From contig NZ_JAJJWH010000016.1 of the NCBI RefSeq assembly GCF_020907245.1, positions 1 to 64,000 of the forward strand: DNA of 64,000 nt, written 5' to 3'. The notes below the pieces were generated by a model. The model did no database searches, was not told the origin of the DNA, and saw only the letters and a program-made list of their open reading frames with translations. This DNA comes from Pontibacter harenae (GTDB lineage Bacteria; Bacteroidota; Bacteroidia; Cytophagales; Hymenobacteraceae). This document shows, piece by piece, positions 1 through 7,218 of this stretch. The translations under genes and the position numbers were made by a program. The stretch's first letter is position 1. The number at the start of each line of letters is the position of its first letter.

Positions 1-1
1 G

Positions 2-352
2 CTTTGGGTGGCACAGGACAGGGCAAGTCGGCAGATTGTGGGCCTGCACCTGGGTGAGAGGGGCGCAGCGGGTGCAAGGGGGCTGTGGGAGAGTATTCCT
101 GGGCACTACAGGCGGCAAGCGACTTTCTTCACCGATGACTGGGATGCCTATAAGCAGGTGATACCAGCCAGGCAGCATAGAGCCTCTAAAATGAAGAAAG
201 AGACCAACCATGCCGAAAGGTTCTTCTGCTCTCTCAGGCAGAGATGCTCAAGGTTAGTGAGAAAGGCACTCTCTTTCTCAAAAAAGTTCGACAGGCACCT
301 GATGGCTATTAAGTTCTTTGTCGCCAACTATAACTTATCATTACTTTTATAA
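2..352 (+). CDS. IS1-family transposase (InsB-like), 5' end cut by window edge
   Basis: This is the C-terminal part of an IS1-type transposase, a DNA strand-transfer enzyme that moves its own element. The frame is open from base 2, so the first codons lie outside the window; the GTG at base 8 is not a real start. IS1 hallmarks seen are LWVAQDRASRQIVG near the left edge (the first catalytic Asp region of the DDE core), FFTDDWDAYK in the middle (second Asp), and TNHAERF followed by RQRCSRLVRK and SFSK (the Glu-containing block). The C-terminus is intact, ending in FVANYNL. No terminal inverted repeat could be identified downstream, so the right boundary of the element is not defined. It opens a stretch rich in mobile and broken genes. 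Confidence 0.85.
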   Translation, partial: LWVAQDRASRQIVGLHLGERGAAGARGLWESIPGHYRRQATFFTDDWDAYKQVIPARQHRASKMKKETNHAERFFCSLRQRCSRLVRKALSFSKKFDRHLMAIKFFVANYNLSLLL

Positions 353-402
353 AAGTACCTAAAGCAAAACATGATAACTTAAGCTATCTACTTATTAGAC
401 TT

Positions 403-821
403 TTATTTAATATTTTTACCCAACCAACTTAGTTGCTCTCCAATACCCATATTAGCTAGAGGCACCTCAACAGTATACCCGAGCAATACAAGGTTTCGTA
501 CAAGAAACTCCCTATAACGTACCCCCGCTAGAAAGACAATATGATCTCCCACAGTCGTTTTAGCTTCTATAGACTTCAGTACCTCATCTGCCCATTTGAG
601 TCGTTCCTTTTTAGGCATTGAGTTTAAAGTTTTTTCATATGGCTCTATCATATCACTTGGAGCTACCAACCCATACTTCGCAGAAAGAATGAACCACTCA
701 TCTGCACGTTCTTGTGTAAAAGCCTTGGCCTTCTTAAACCAACTGGAGATATAAAGATCCGTAGCAGCAGCTTTCTTGTTCTTCTTTACGCTGACACAGG
801 AAACTAGATAAATTTTGCCAT
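403..821 (-). pseudogene. DUF6884 family protein, reading frame broken at the start
   Basis: The C-terminal two thirds match DUF6884 (related to the YaaA/peroxide-stress fold): LSAKYGLVAPSDMIEPY, then VFLAGVRYREFL and VPLANMGIGEQLSWLG. The conserved frame also continues upstream as KIYLVSCVSVKKNKKA, the usual N-terminus, so the TTG at 669 is internal. The only ATG in the right place, at 821, is out of frame: it reads MAKFI and then TAG. One more A in the AAAA run at 813-816 would give MAKIYLVSC and an intact protein of about 139 residues. The alternative in-frame upstream codon is the TAA of the GIY-YIG gene, 7 bp away. Either this is a one-base deletion (true mutation or sequencing error) or an unusual start such as ATT is used. 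The function of DUF6884 is not known. Confidence 0.7.
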
Positions 822-828
822 AGTTTAG

Positions 829-1419
829 TTATGAAACAATAGGTAAAGATTGGGCTGTCTCCTTTGCCTGCTGCCTAATTTTTGAAAGAGTGCTTTGGAA
901 GGGGTGATGCTGGTTTTTATCTAGGTTTAACAGAAGGGATATATTCTTTATAAACTCTTCTTCCGGTTCCCACGGAGTTGGGTACTCACAGCAAGCAATG
1001 AATGCGTTCTGGTCCATCCATTCTGATAAAGTTTCTTCTCCTTTAGAAAAGGTGAATCGCTTGCCACTGCCTACTCTTCTTAACTGAATGTTTAGTTCGG
1101 TATTAAGCAGGCATCCGGGAGTGAGTCGAAGAGTAGAGCCTTCTGCATTACCTCTAAAATGGTAGCGCACTCGGTCCCTAACCGTTTGACTGCTAAGCTT
1201 TGCACCATTCAAGGGGGGAGCCTTAGGAGATATACCTACATATAGAAGCGTGTATTCATTATAGCGAATGCAATTCTCAGTAGGAACACCTGGAGGAACC
1301 TCTTTAAAATACCAGGCATAGATTCCCGGTGCTTTTGGGATTGGGCAAAGCTTTTGTAAAACTTCCTGGCGCGACCAAAGTTGTGGGTGGAGAAATAACT
1401 GCTGTTGTACGTTTTGCAT
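829..1419 (-). CDS. GIY-YIG domain protein
   Basis: A 196-residue soluble protein with a diverged GIY-YIG nuclease fold. The GIY motif is at residues 32-34 (PGIYAWYF) and the second half is LYVGIS at 59-64 (YVG instead of YIG), followed by an Arg-rich helix, RDRVRYHFRGN, that supplies the catalytic Arg in this fold, and Glu-rich EPEEEFI at 151-157. Family members of this exact type (with LNLD.N..H near residue 165) are often found beside DUF6884 genes, as here: the DUF6884 frame begins 7 bp after the stop. Whether it cuts DNA is not known. Upstream lies a TTGACC-N8-GGTCAA palindrome at 1457-1476 and a TATGTTTG -7-like box at 1502-1509. Confidence 0.8.
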   Translation of the reverse strand: MQNVQQQLFLHPQLWSRQEVLQKLCPIPKAPGIYAWYFKEVPPGVPTENCIRYNEYTLLYVGISPKAPPLNGAKLSSQTVRDRVRYHFRGNAEGSTLRLTPGCLLNTELNIQLRRVGSGKRFTFSKGEETLSEWMDQNAFIACCEYPTPWEPEEEFIKNISLLLNLDKNQHHPFQSTLSKIRQQAKETAQSLPIVS

Positions 1420-1456
1420 TTAATATCTACTGATAATCAAGTGAATGGATGATATA

Positions 1457-1476
1457 TTGACCTTTCCGTTGGTCAA
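1457..1476. promoter_or_regulatory. Possible operator palindrome
   Basis: TTGACC and GGTCAA are separated by 8 bases, in the leader of the minus-strand GIY-YIG gene and downstream of a TATGTTTG -7-like box at 1502-1509 on the minus strand. A dimeric repressor site is a reasonable guess; a chance palindrome cannot be excluded. Confidence 0.3.
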
Positions 1477-1647
1477 ACTTATTATTAGATCAACGACCCC
1501 TCAAACATAGCAGCCCATTTTTTATTGAATATATAAAAATTAATATATAAATTGGGAATGCTCATTTTCATTATAATAAAGATTATCTATCGGAGCTTCT
1601 ACCAGCATCAATAGTAGCATTTACTAAACAACTATACTAAACATCAG

Positions 1648-2091
1648 ATGGAACAAGAACAACTTATTGAAAACGAACAAATTATTACCCAGTCTTCGGA
1701 GGGAGTAGTAACACTAACTACACACAGAATTAGGTATGCTACCTCTGGTTGGGGACATGCTCATATTACCTCAATCATGTTGGATAGCATTAGCTCAATT
1801 CAGTCTCACTTTAAAAGTATACCTTTATTCATAGTCTTAGGTGTAGCTGCATTTATTGTTGGATTATTTGCTGAATTCAACAATGAAAGTGGCGGGGCCA
1901 TCGCAGGTTTAGCAGTAGGAGCAGTGTTTACACTACTATACTTTGCATCAAGAAAGCATGTAGTGACTGTATCTTCGAAGGGAGGTGCAGCTATTAGCTT
2001 CTTAGCGAAAGGGATGGATCAGTACGAAATAACAAAGTTTATTGATCAGGTTGAGGAGGCTAAGAATAGCAGGAGAGCTGCGGTGCTCTAA
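1648..2091 (+). CDS. Small membrane protein with PH-like N-terminus, function unknown
   Basis: 147 residues. The N-terminal 55 residues contain a strand pattern with LTTHRIRY, the signature seen at the start of bacterial PH-like (GRAM-like) domains, followed by two membrane helices at about 58-76 and 84-101, then a short strand-rich tail (HVVTVSSKG) that could complete the PH-like fold. This layout suggests a cytoplasmic PH-like domain anchored in the inner membrane. No enzymatic motif is visible. It is transcribed alone and followed by a hairpin terminator at 2124-2161. The assignment to the PH superfamily is inference from pattern only. Confidence 0.65.
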   Translation: MEQEQLIENEQIITQSSEGVVTLTTHRIRYATSGWGHAHITSIMLDSISSIQSHFKSIPLFIVLGVAAFIVGLFAEFNNESGGAIAGLAVGAVFTLLYFASRKHVVTVSSKGGAAISFLAKGMDQYEITKFIDQVEEAKNSRRAAVL

Positions 2092-2123
2092 AAGGCTTCG
2101 CTCAAAACCCTATTATGGAGAAA

Positions 2124-2161
2124 ATAAAACCATCTATTACTATGTTATTAGATGGTTTTAT
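2124..2161 (+). terminator. Rho-independent-type terminator
   Basis: A perfect 13-bp stem (2124-2136 with 2149-2161; arm core ACCATCTA) and a 12-nt loop lie just after the small membrane protein gene. Confidence 0.65.
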
Positions 2162-2231
2162 AATTTAAGCTCGAATAGTTTTAAATGAGTGAAAGGAAAA
2201 AAACTTAAAAGAATTAAGTATACCATTATCC

Positions 2232-3437
2232 ATGGTTAAATTAACTAATTACGAGCAACCTGAAATACTATTAAGTAAGCAAATAAGGCCCAAAGGCTTT
2301 AAGCTTATCGATGAGCGAAATCAAGACAAATTTGTTGAAATTTTTAATTCTTGTATTGCGCGATTACCAGACGAGTTAAAATTTCATCCAATCTTATTTG
2401 CGTCTATTTATCGAAGGATCTTTGGAGTTATTCCTTACAAAGTTACAACACAAATCATTTTAACAAGAACAAGTATAATCATCAACAATAGAGTTGAGAG
2501 CAAAATTTACTCTTTTAACTTAGATAACTTAGAAATACTTTACAATGAGCAAAAGGCAGCATTGAAGGGTAATGGTTTTGTAACTGATGGTGCTTTCATA
2601 AGCCTTTATACCTCACAAAGCTCAAAGGAAAGCGACAAGATCAAAGAGTTAGAATTAGTTCTCAGGACAATCAATTCATTAAAATTAAAAGGAAGTTGGT
2701 TGGTAGAAGCTAAGCCTTTTATCAAAAGTTGGAAAAAACATGCGTTTCTACCTTACCATAATGCTTTGGGAGCAATTAGGGATAAAGCTTATTCATTAGG
2801 TAGAAATTGTCTATTGAATGGAACAAAGGCGAACCCATCCGCTGTAGCTTACCTTGTCCCGGATAGCTTTGATCAAAACTATCCCAACCTTTCTAAAGCT
2901 TTAGAAATCGATTTTCAGGAGGGGTTCAATTCCGCCTATGAGGGATACAAGCTTAGAGTTAAAAAGAAGTTATCAGAATTCTCAAAGTTTGTTACTTCTC
3001 TCTTATCTGAACTTCAAAAAGAGGTTGATAATAAAGGAAGAGAATGTTTTGAAGAGTGCAAAGAGCCAGATGAATACCTTTCTGTTCTACAATCTAAGTT
3101 TAACACCGACTTATTAGAGTTTTGTTCTATAGAGGATATAGAAGATTGGTTCTTTAAAGGCTATAATGAGCAAATAGAAATATTGAAAAATGAAGCATAT
3201 TCAATAGGCTACAATTACGGATACAGTAGTAAGTACTTATCAAGAAGGTATATAAATTTCTTTTATGAGCTAACACATAGCTTGGATGAGCAGCCTCAGG
3301 CTGAAAAGCTTATTAGAATGATGACTTTCGAATTTGAGCTTGGTTCTAAAGAGGGGGCTAAAGGTAAGCACGAAAAAGAAGAGGATAGGAAGAAGAGGGA
3401 AGCTGAATGGGAAAGGGAAGACCAGAAGTGTATGTGA
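2232..3437 (+). CDS. Protein of unknown function, A+T-rich gene
   Basis: 401 residues and not recognised. There is no signal peptide or membrane helix. The N-terminal half is mixed strand/helix (residues 60-130: VTTQIILTRTSIIINNR, then YSFNLDNLEILY, consistent with a PH-like or GRAM-like strand set). The C-terminal half is helical with three related segments: AYSLGRN near 196, FQEGFNSAYEGY near 230, and GYNEQ...AYSIGYNYGYSSKY near 317-338, plus FELGSKEGAKG near 370. These resemble tandem repeats of a Gly/aromatic helix motif. The last 25 residues are a charged Glu/Lys/Arg coil. The gene is visibly richer in A+T than the core genes to its right, and an IS3 element sits 29 bp after its stop, both consistent with acquisition by transfer. 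Confidence 0.6.
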   Translation: MVKLTNYEQPEILLSKQIRPKGFKLIDERNQDKFVEIFNSCIARLPDELKFHPILFASIYRRIFGVIPYKVTTQIILTRTSIIINNRVESKIYSFNLDNLEILYNEQKAALKGNGFVTDGAFISLYTSQSSKESDKIKELELVLRTINSLKLKGSWLVEAKPFIKSWKKHAFLPYHNALGAIRDKAYSLGRNCLLNGTKANPSAVAYLVPDSFDQNYPNLSKALEIDFQEGFNSAYEGYKLRVKKKLSEFSKFVTSLLSELQKEVDNKGRECFEECKEPDEYLSVLQSKFNTDLLEFCSIEDIEDWFFKGYNEQIEILKNEAYSIGYNYGYSSKYLSRRYINFFYELTHSLDEQPQAEKLIRMMTFEFELGSKEGAKGKHEKEEDRKKREAEWEREDQKCM

Positions 3438-3524
3438 GCAATAAAAGCGAATACTAACAAGTGATGTGGAGCTGCTACATTTGAGAGGACAGAGAGTTAA
3501 GCGAAAAATCAATAACTTAACGCT

Positions 3525-3839
3525 ATGTCACGAGAGAGAAGAAAGTTCGATAAAGAGTTCAAGCTAATGGCTGTAGAGCTCAGCAAGACCAGAGAGAATA
3601 CGTATGAGCTAGCCAAAGAACTGGGCATACGGCCAGAGCTTATTTACCGCTGGCGCTCCGAGCATTTAGAAAAGCCAGAGAGTAGCTTTGCAGGCCATGA
3701 AAAACCCAGACATACCCCAGAGGAGGCAGAGATAGCCAAGCTAAAGAAACAGCTTCGGGATGTGGAAATGGAAAGGGATATCTTAAAAAAGGCCATCAGC
3801 GTCTTCTCCAGGGCAGACGGGAAATCTACAGGTTTATAA
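3525..3839 (+). CDS. IS3-family transposase OrfA
   Basis: 104 residues. An N-terminal helix-turn-helix of the HTH_Tnp_1 type (KFDKEFKLMAVEL, then ELAKELGI and IYRWR, residues 7-46) recognises the element ends, and a leucine-zipper-like coil (EIAKLKKQLRDVEMERDILKK, residues ~68-90) mediates assembly. Near the 3' end, A AAA AAG at 3785-3791 lies in phase with the codons, the classic -1 ribosomal slippage site of this family. Slipping there continues into the orfB frame as one OrfAB transposase. Standard family length. Confidence 0.9.
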   Translation: MSRERRKFDKEFKLMAVELSKTRENTYELAKELGIRPELIYRWRSEHLEKPESSFAGHEKPRHTPEEAEIAKLKKQLRDVEMERDILKKAISVFSRADGKSTGL

Positions 3840-3871
3840 GCTCTCACAGTTCCAGATTTCCAGTTGAGAAG

Positions 3872-4703
3872 ATGTGCAAGGTATTCAAAGCAAGCAGGAG
3901 TGGCTACTATGATTCATTGAAGGGTTCTATATCAAAAAGGGCCAAAGAAAATGAAAAGCTGCTGGATTTGATCAAAGAAGAGCATAAGAAAAGCAAACAG
4001 CGCTATGGCAGCCCCAGGATCACCAAAGCACTGAAAAACAGAGCAGTGCAAGTTTCTAGACCTAGAGTTGCACGCCTAATGAAACAGGCTCAAATCAGAG
4101 CTAAGATGGTAAGAAGATTCAGGTTAACCACAGATTCAAAACACAGTTTTGCTGTAAGTGAGAACCTGCTGAATCGAAATTTTACAGCTGTAACTACGGG
4201 TCAGGCATGGGTATCGGACATTACCTATGTCAGAACCTCAGCAGGTTGGCTTTACTTGACTGTAGTGCTGGATTTAGCGGATAGGAAAGTTATAGGCTGG
4301 GCCTTGAGTGAAAGCATGAAAGCAAAGGATACTACGGTAGCCGCTTTGAAAATGGCTACCATCAACAAACCTGTTGTTCAGGATCTCATCTTCCATTCTG
4401 ACAGAGGGGGTGCAGTATGCCTGTGATGATTTCAGAAAAGAACTAAAGGCTTACCCTTTGATCCGTCAGAGCATGAGCCGCAAAGCCAACTGTTGGGATA
4501 ATGCCGTTGCTGAAAGCTTTTTTAAAAGCCTGAAAACAGAATGTGTGTACGGAGGTAAATTTGGAAACCAAAGAAGGGCAGCCATGGAAATGTTCGAATA
4601 CATCGAGGTTTTCTACAATAAAGAAAGGCTTCATTCTAGCCTAAGCTACCGTACACCTGCACAGATGGAACAACTACTACACCAGAAACCTTTAGCAGCT
4701 TAA
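3872..4703 (+). pseudogene. IS3-family transposase OrfB, frameshifted
   Basis: The first frame (3872-4426) has the HTH_21 region with QRYGSPRI and the start of the DDE integrase core: WVSDITYV carries the first Asp and HSDRG the second. At the run of five G at 4406-4410 the frame is lost; dropping one G restores [10 protein letters not shown] and leads into the second frame, which ends at 4703 and contains [14 protein letters not shown] with the catalytic Glu and the C-terminal [15 protein letters not shown] block. So the gene is complete apart from one extra base in a homopolymer. It is either a dead transposase or a sequencing error. Confidence 0.9.
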
Positions 4704-4781
4704 TCTTTTGTCCACTTTTTTGTTGCAAGTCCAGTTTCATTATTAAGGCTTGAAACAATAAGCATTTCACCAGTAATCCAG

Positions 4782-5225
4782 CTAAGGCTGCTGGTAATAT
4801 GCATATTGGTAATAACCTCCCGGTTTTTCACCAAGTTTTAATGTGTCAGGAATGCCTCCTTGGAAGTCTAACACGATCATCAGGTTTCTTGACTCGTTTA
4901 AATGTTCAATCCTTGTGAAAACACCATTAAAGCCTTTTATACCACCAGAAGTGAACCTAATCACGTTAGTGGCTGGGTCAAATTCATAACTTCCAGTCTT
5001 GTCAAACATTTTGTATTCCCCGTTCAATAGCTCGATTTTATACTGAAATGTAAATCCTGCGGCTGACAGCTGGTGAATATGGTAAACACCAGGCTTTAGT
5101 TGGCCTTCAGCGGTTTGAGCTTCCTGCTTGAGAAAGGAGGCTGTTTCAGTTGCCTGTGCCTCCTTTTGAGTATCTGTGCATGATACACAAATCAGCAATG
5201 CAGCAACGAGTAGAGAAGTTCTCAT
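4782..5225 (-). CDS. Putative lipoprotein, function unknown
   Basis: 147 residues from the chosen ATG at 5225. The signal peptide MRTSLLVAALLICVSC is type II, with a lipobox ending at Cys16, so the mature protein is lipid-anchored. An ATG 33 bp upstream would add 11 residues before the signal peptide and is less likely. The mature part is a short low-complexity linker (TDTQKEAQATETASF) and then a small strand-rich domain with KPGVYHIHQL, FQYKIELLNG, SYEFDPATNVIRFTSGG and MIVLDFQGG. No known family is recognised; the repeated strand pattern suggests a small beta-barrel or sandwich in the periplasm or on the surface. Confidence 0.7.
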   Translation of the reverse strand: MRTSLLVAALLICVSCTDTQKEAQATETASFLKQEAQTAEGQLKPGVYHIHQLSAAGFTFQYKIELLNGEYKMFDKTGSYEFDPATNVIRFTSGGIKGFNGVFTRIEHLNESRNLMIVLDFQGGIPDTLKLGEKPGGYYQYAYYQQP

Positions 5226-5531
5226 AATTGATAGTTTTAGATTAATATACAATTTCAATAATGTTGAATAAGAATGTTCTGAATTATTATATGTTACAAG
5301 AGTACCAGTAGCTAATCTCAGGAATTAAAGCTCTAATTTTTGCCCTGCATTTTATACCTATCATTTCTTAATTCTTTCATTGTTATATTATAGAGCAGGT
5401 TTACAAATAAAAAATTATTAAGTAAAAATATAATAAATAATATTAAATATTTATTATATTTTTATAAATTTACTTGTAAAATACAATTAAAGACTTTTAT
5501 AATTAAAAAAATAATTTATTGCCATCTTGCC

Positions 5532-6207
5532 ATGTGCATGTTTAGCCTGCTGTTTACAACAGGTAGCGTCCTTGCACAAGGTACAGAAAAAGAGCAGCGG
5601 ATCAAGGGATCCTACATGATTGCTTTCGGCCGCCTTCCCTCCAGCGGTGAGCTTAGTTACTGGAACGGGCAGGGCAACTACTCAGTTGGGCAGCTAGTGG
5701 ATAATCACAAAGGCTACATCAGCAGTGATGCAGGTACAAAGCCTAGCGTGATCACTAAGTCCTACAACGACGCTTTCGGAAGGAACCCAAACGCAGGTGT
5801 ATTAAAATATTGGTCCCAGTATTCGCAGTCTTATACCGAATTAGTAAATGCCCATGTTCAGGGGTTAACGTCTAATTCCAGAGAGTATGTTGATGTGATC
5901 AAAAGATCTTATGTGAAAGTTTTTAGAAGACAGCCTAGTGCAGGAGAGATTAATTTCTGGAAGGCAAAGCCTTATTCTTATTGCACTACTGTTGGCCTGC
6001 CACGATGAGTATAAGCGGACAAACGGAAGAAGTGCATCTGGTGGCACTACTAAGATCTCTCCTGCGAGCAGAGCGCTTAATGTAGTTAACTTGTCAAATA
6101 GGGTAGCCAATGAGGCTAAAGCGGCAGCAGGAATAATCTCCACTGGAGGCGGTAACATAACTGCCACAGGAGGTGGTAATATAATTGCCACAGGAGGACT
6201 TAATTAA
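5532..6207 (+). pseudogene. DUF4214-like secreted protein, frameshifted
   Basis: The first frame has a signal peptide ending SVLAQ and three DUF4214-like repeats with the core AFGR.P..G.L.YW: AFGRLPSSGELSYW, AFGRNPNAGVLKYW, and VFRRQPSAGEINFW. The frame then ends at 6008, but the expected continuation (LLACHDEYKRTNG, then a Ser/Ala-rich helix and a glycine-rich tail with ATGGGNI repeats) is present in the next frame to 6207. Removing one base in the ACTACT at about 5984-5989 joins them. The ATG at 5532 gives a signal peptide without basic residues; the same frame upstream reads ATT AAA AAA from 5502, adding the missing Lys-Lys, so the original start may have been at 5502. DUF4214 is linked to secreted or surface proteins. 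Pseudogene or sequencing error. Confidence 0.75.
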
Positions 6208-6232
6208 ATTATGAACAACAAACTCCTGTTAT

Positions 6233-6677
6233 TATTATGAGTCACCAGGGCTTTTGTGCAAATAAACTGCCTTATTTAATCCTGAGACATCTCTTTGGTA
6301 AGATACAGGTATAACAGTATTTCACAAATTTTTATACCTGTTGTTAAGTACTACAAAGGATTGAATTATAAATTGCAACTGCCACTGCTGACCATACTGT
6401 TATTCTGCTCCACTCCACTGCTCTCTATGCTCAAAACGCTTTAGACGAACAGCCAGGCACAGAGATAGCTCAGATTAGTGTGAGCTTTTCTGACGACAAC
6501 AACTGGGAGTGCGGCTGTGAAATTAACTAGTATCTGACGGCACCAGGTTATACCAACCTCTGGTAAAGGGGGCCTACATTATTGGTCGCTCTAACTTAAA
6601 GGGCCTTAAAAAGAGAGTTTTCACATATCAAAGCCTGGTGGCTTCCCTTTCTAAGGCCCTTATCGTGACTCATAATA
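6233..6677. repeat. 13-bp inverted repeats bracketing 420 bp of non-coding DNA
   Basis: TATTATGAGTCAC at 6233-6245 is repeated in inverse orientation at 6665-6677. Just inside the right copy is a further hairpin: AAGGGCCTTA at 6599-6608 pairs with 6652-6661. The enclosed DNA has no intact gene, only the remnant at 6361-6530. The arrangement resembles the ends of a miniature or decayed transposable element, but no target duplication is evident. Confidence 0.5.
6361..6530 (+). pseudogene. Remnant of a small secreted protein gene
   Basis: From a TTG at 6361 the frame reads MNYKLQLPLLTIL, FCSTPLLS, a typical signal peptide. One base missing near 6425 would continue it as YAQNALDEQPGTEIAQISV, then SFSDDNNWECGCEIN and stop at 6530. 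The signal-peptide end (YAQ), the Bacteroidota-typical Gln after Ala, and the continuous second frame support a real but decayed reading frame of about 57 codons. No family is recognised. Confidence 0.4.
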
Positions 6678-6714
6678 GTATAAATTCGGATCTGCTATGG
6701 ATTAGATCTTGCTG

Positions 6715-6966
6715 CTAGCCTCCGAACAGTTCTTCCAGGTCAGCTGACTCTACATAAGGTTCCAATATTTTGGAACTCATGAAGCCATGTACCAAAGCTA
6801 TCTGATTATCTTCCGGTGAATACCACACTTCGGCAAAGAACTCTGGCATTTTGTATAAAACAACACTACATTCCATATAATCTCTTATAGCCAGTAACCT
6901 TCCATGCTGCCAGACAAGTGCAACCCTTTCACTCCCGGGTAAGTAGTTGAATTCATAGATGTCCAT
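6715..6966 (-). CDS. Small conserved-looking protein, function unknown
   Basis: 83 residues, acidic, no signal peptide or membrane helix. It reads as a compact alternating strand/helix protein: MDIYEFNYLPGSERVALVW, GRLLAIRDYMECSVVLYK, EVWYSPEDNQIALVHGF, then an acidic C-terminus (ESADLEELFGG). ATG start. It stands alone and is transcribed away from the PAS protein gene. The protein-like composition argues that it is coding; no family is recognised. Confidence 0.6.
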   Translation of the reverse strand: MDIYEFNYLPGSERVALVWQHGRLLAIRDYMECSVVLYKMPEFFAEVWYSPEDNQIALVHGFMSSKILEPYVESADLEELFGG

Positions 6967-7218
6967 TGTGTTACATGCTGCTTACTCTAATAATACACTT
7001 GTACTTAATAAGACAATCAAAATTCTTTCAAAGATGCACTTCCTTCATTGATGAATAACCATAAATAAAACCATCTCGTTTAGAAAAGTACTGTATTTAA
7101 AAAGCAGCGGGAAATCGCTAAGCTTTATCTTTGTTGATGCTAAATCAAGTCATGCCAAATACTGGCGAAACAAATCTTTCTCCGTCTGAAATCTAAAGCA
7201 TCATTTAAGTCTTCTAAA

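Larger units (their letters stand above)
3467..4733 (+). mobile_element. IS3-family insertion sequence with broken orfB
   Basis: The element is about 1267 bp. Its ends are imperfect inverted repeats: TGGAGCTGCTACA from 3467 and, read on the opposite strand from 4733, TGGACTTGCAACA, with further matches including GGACA inward. No target-site duplication is visible next to these ends. It carries orfA, an A6G frameshift site, and an orfB that is interrupted by an extra G. As read, this copy cannot make an intact transposase. Confidence 0.8.
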
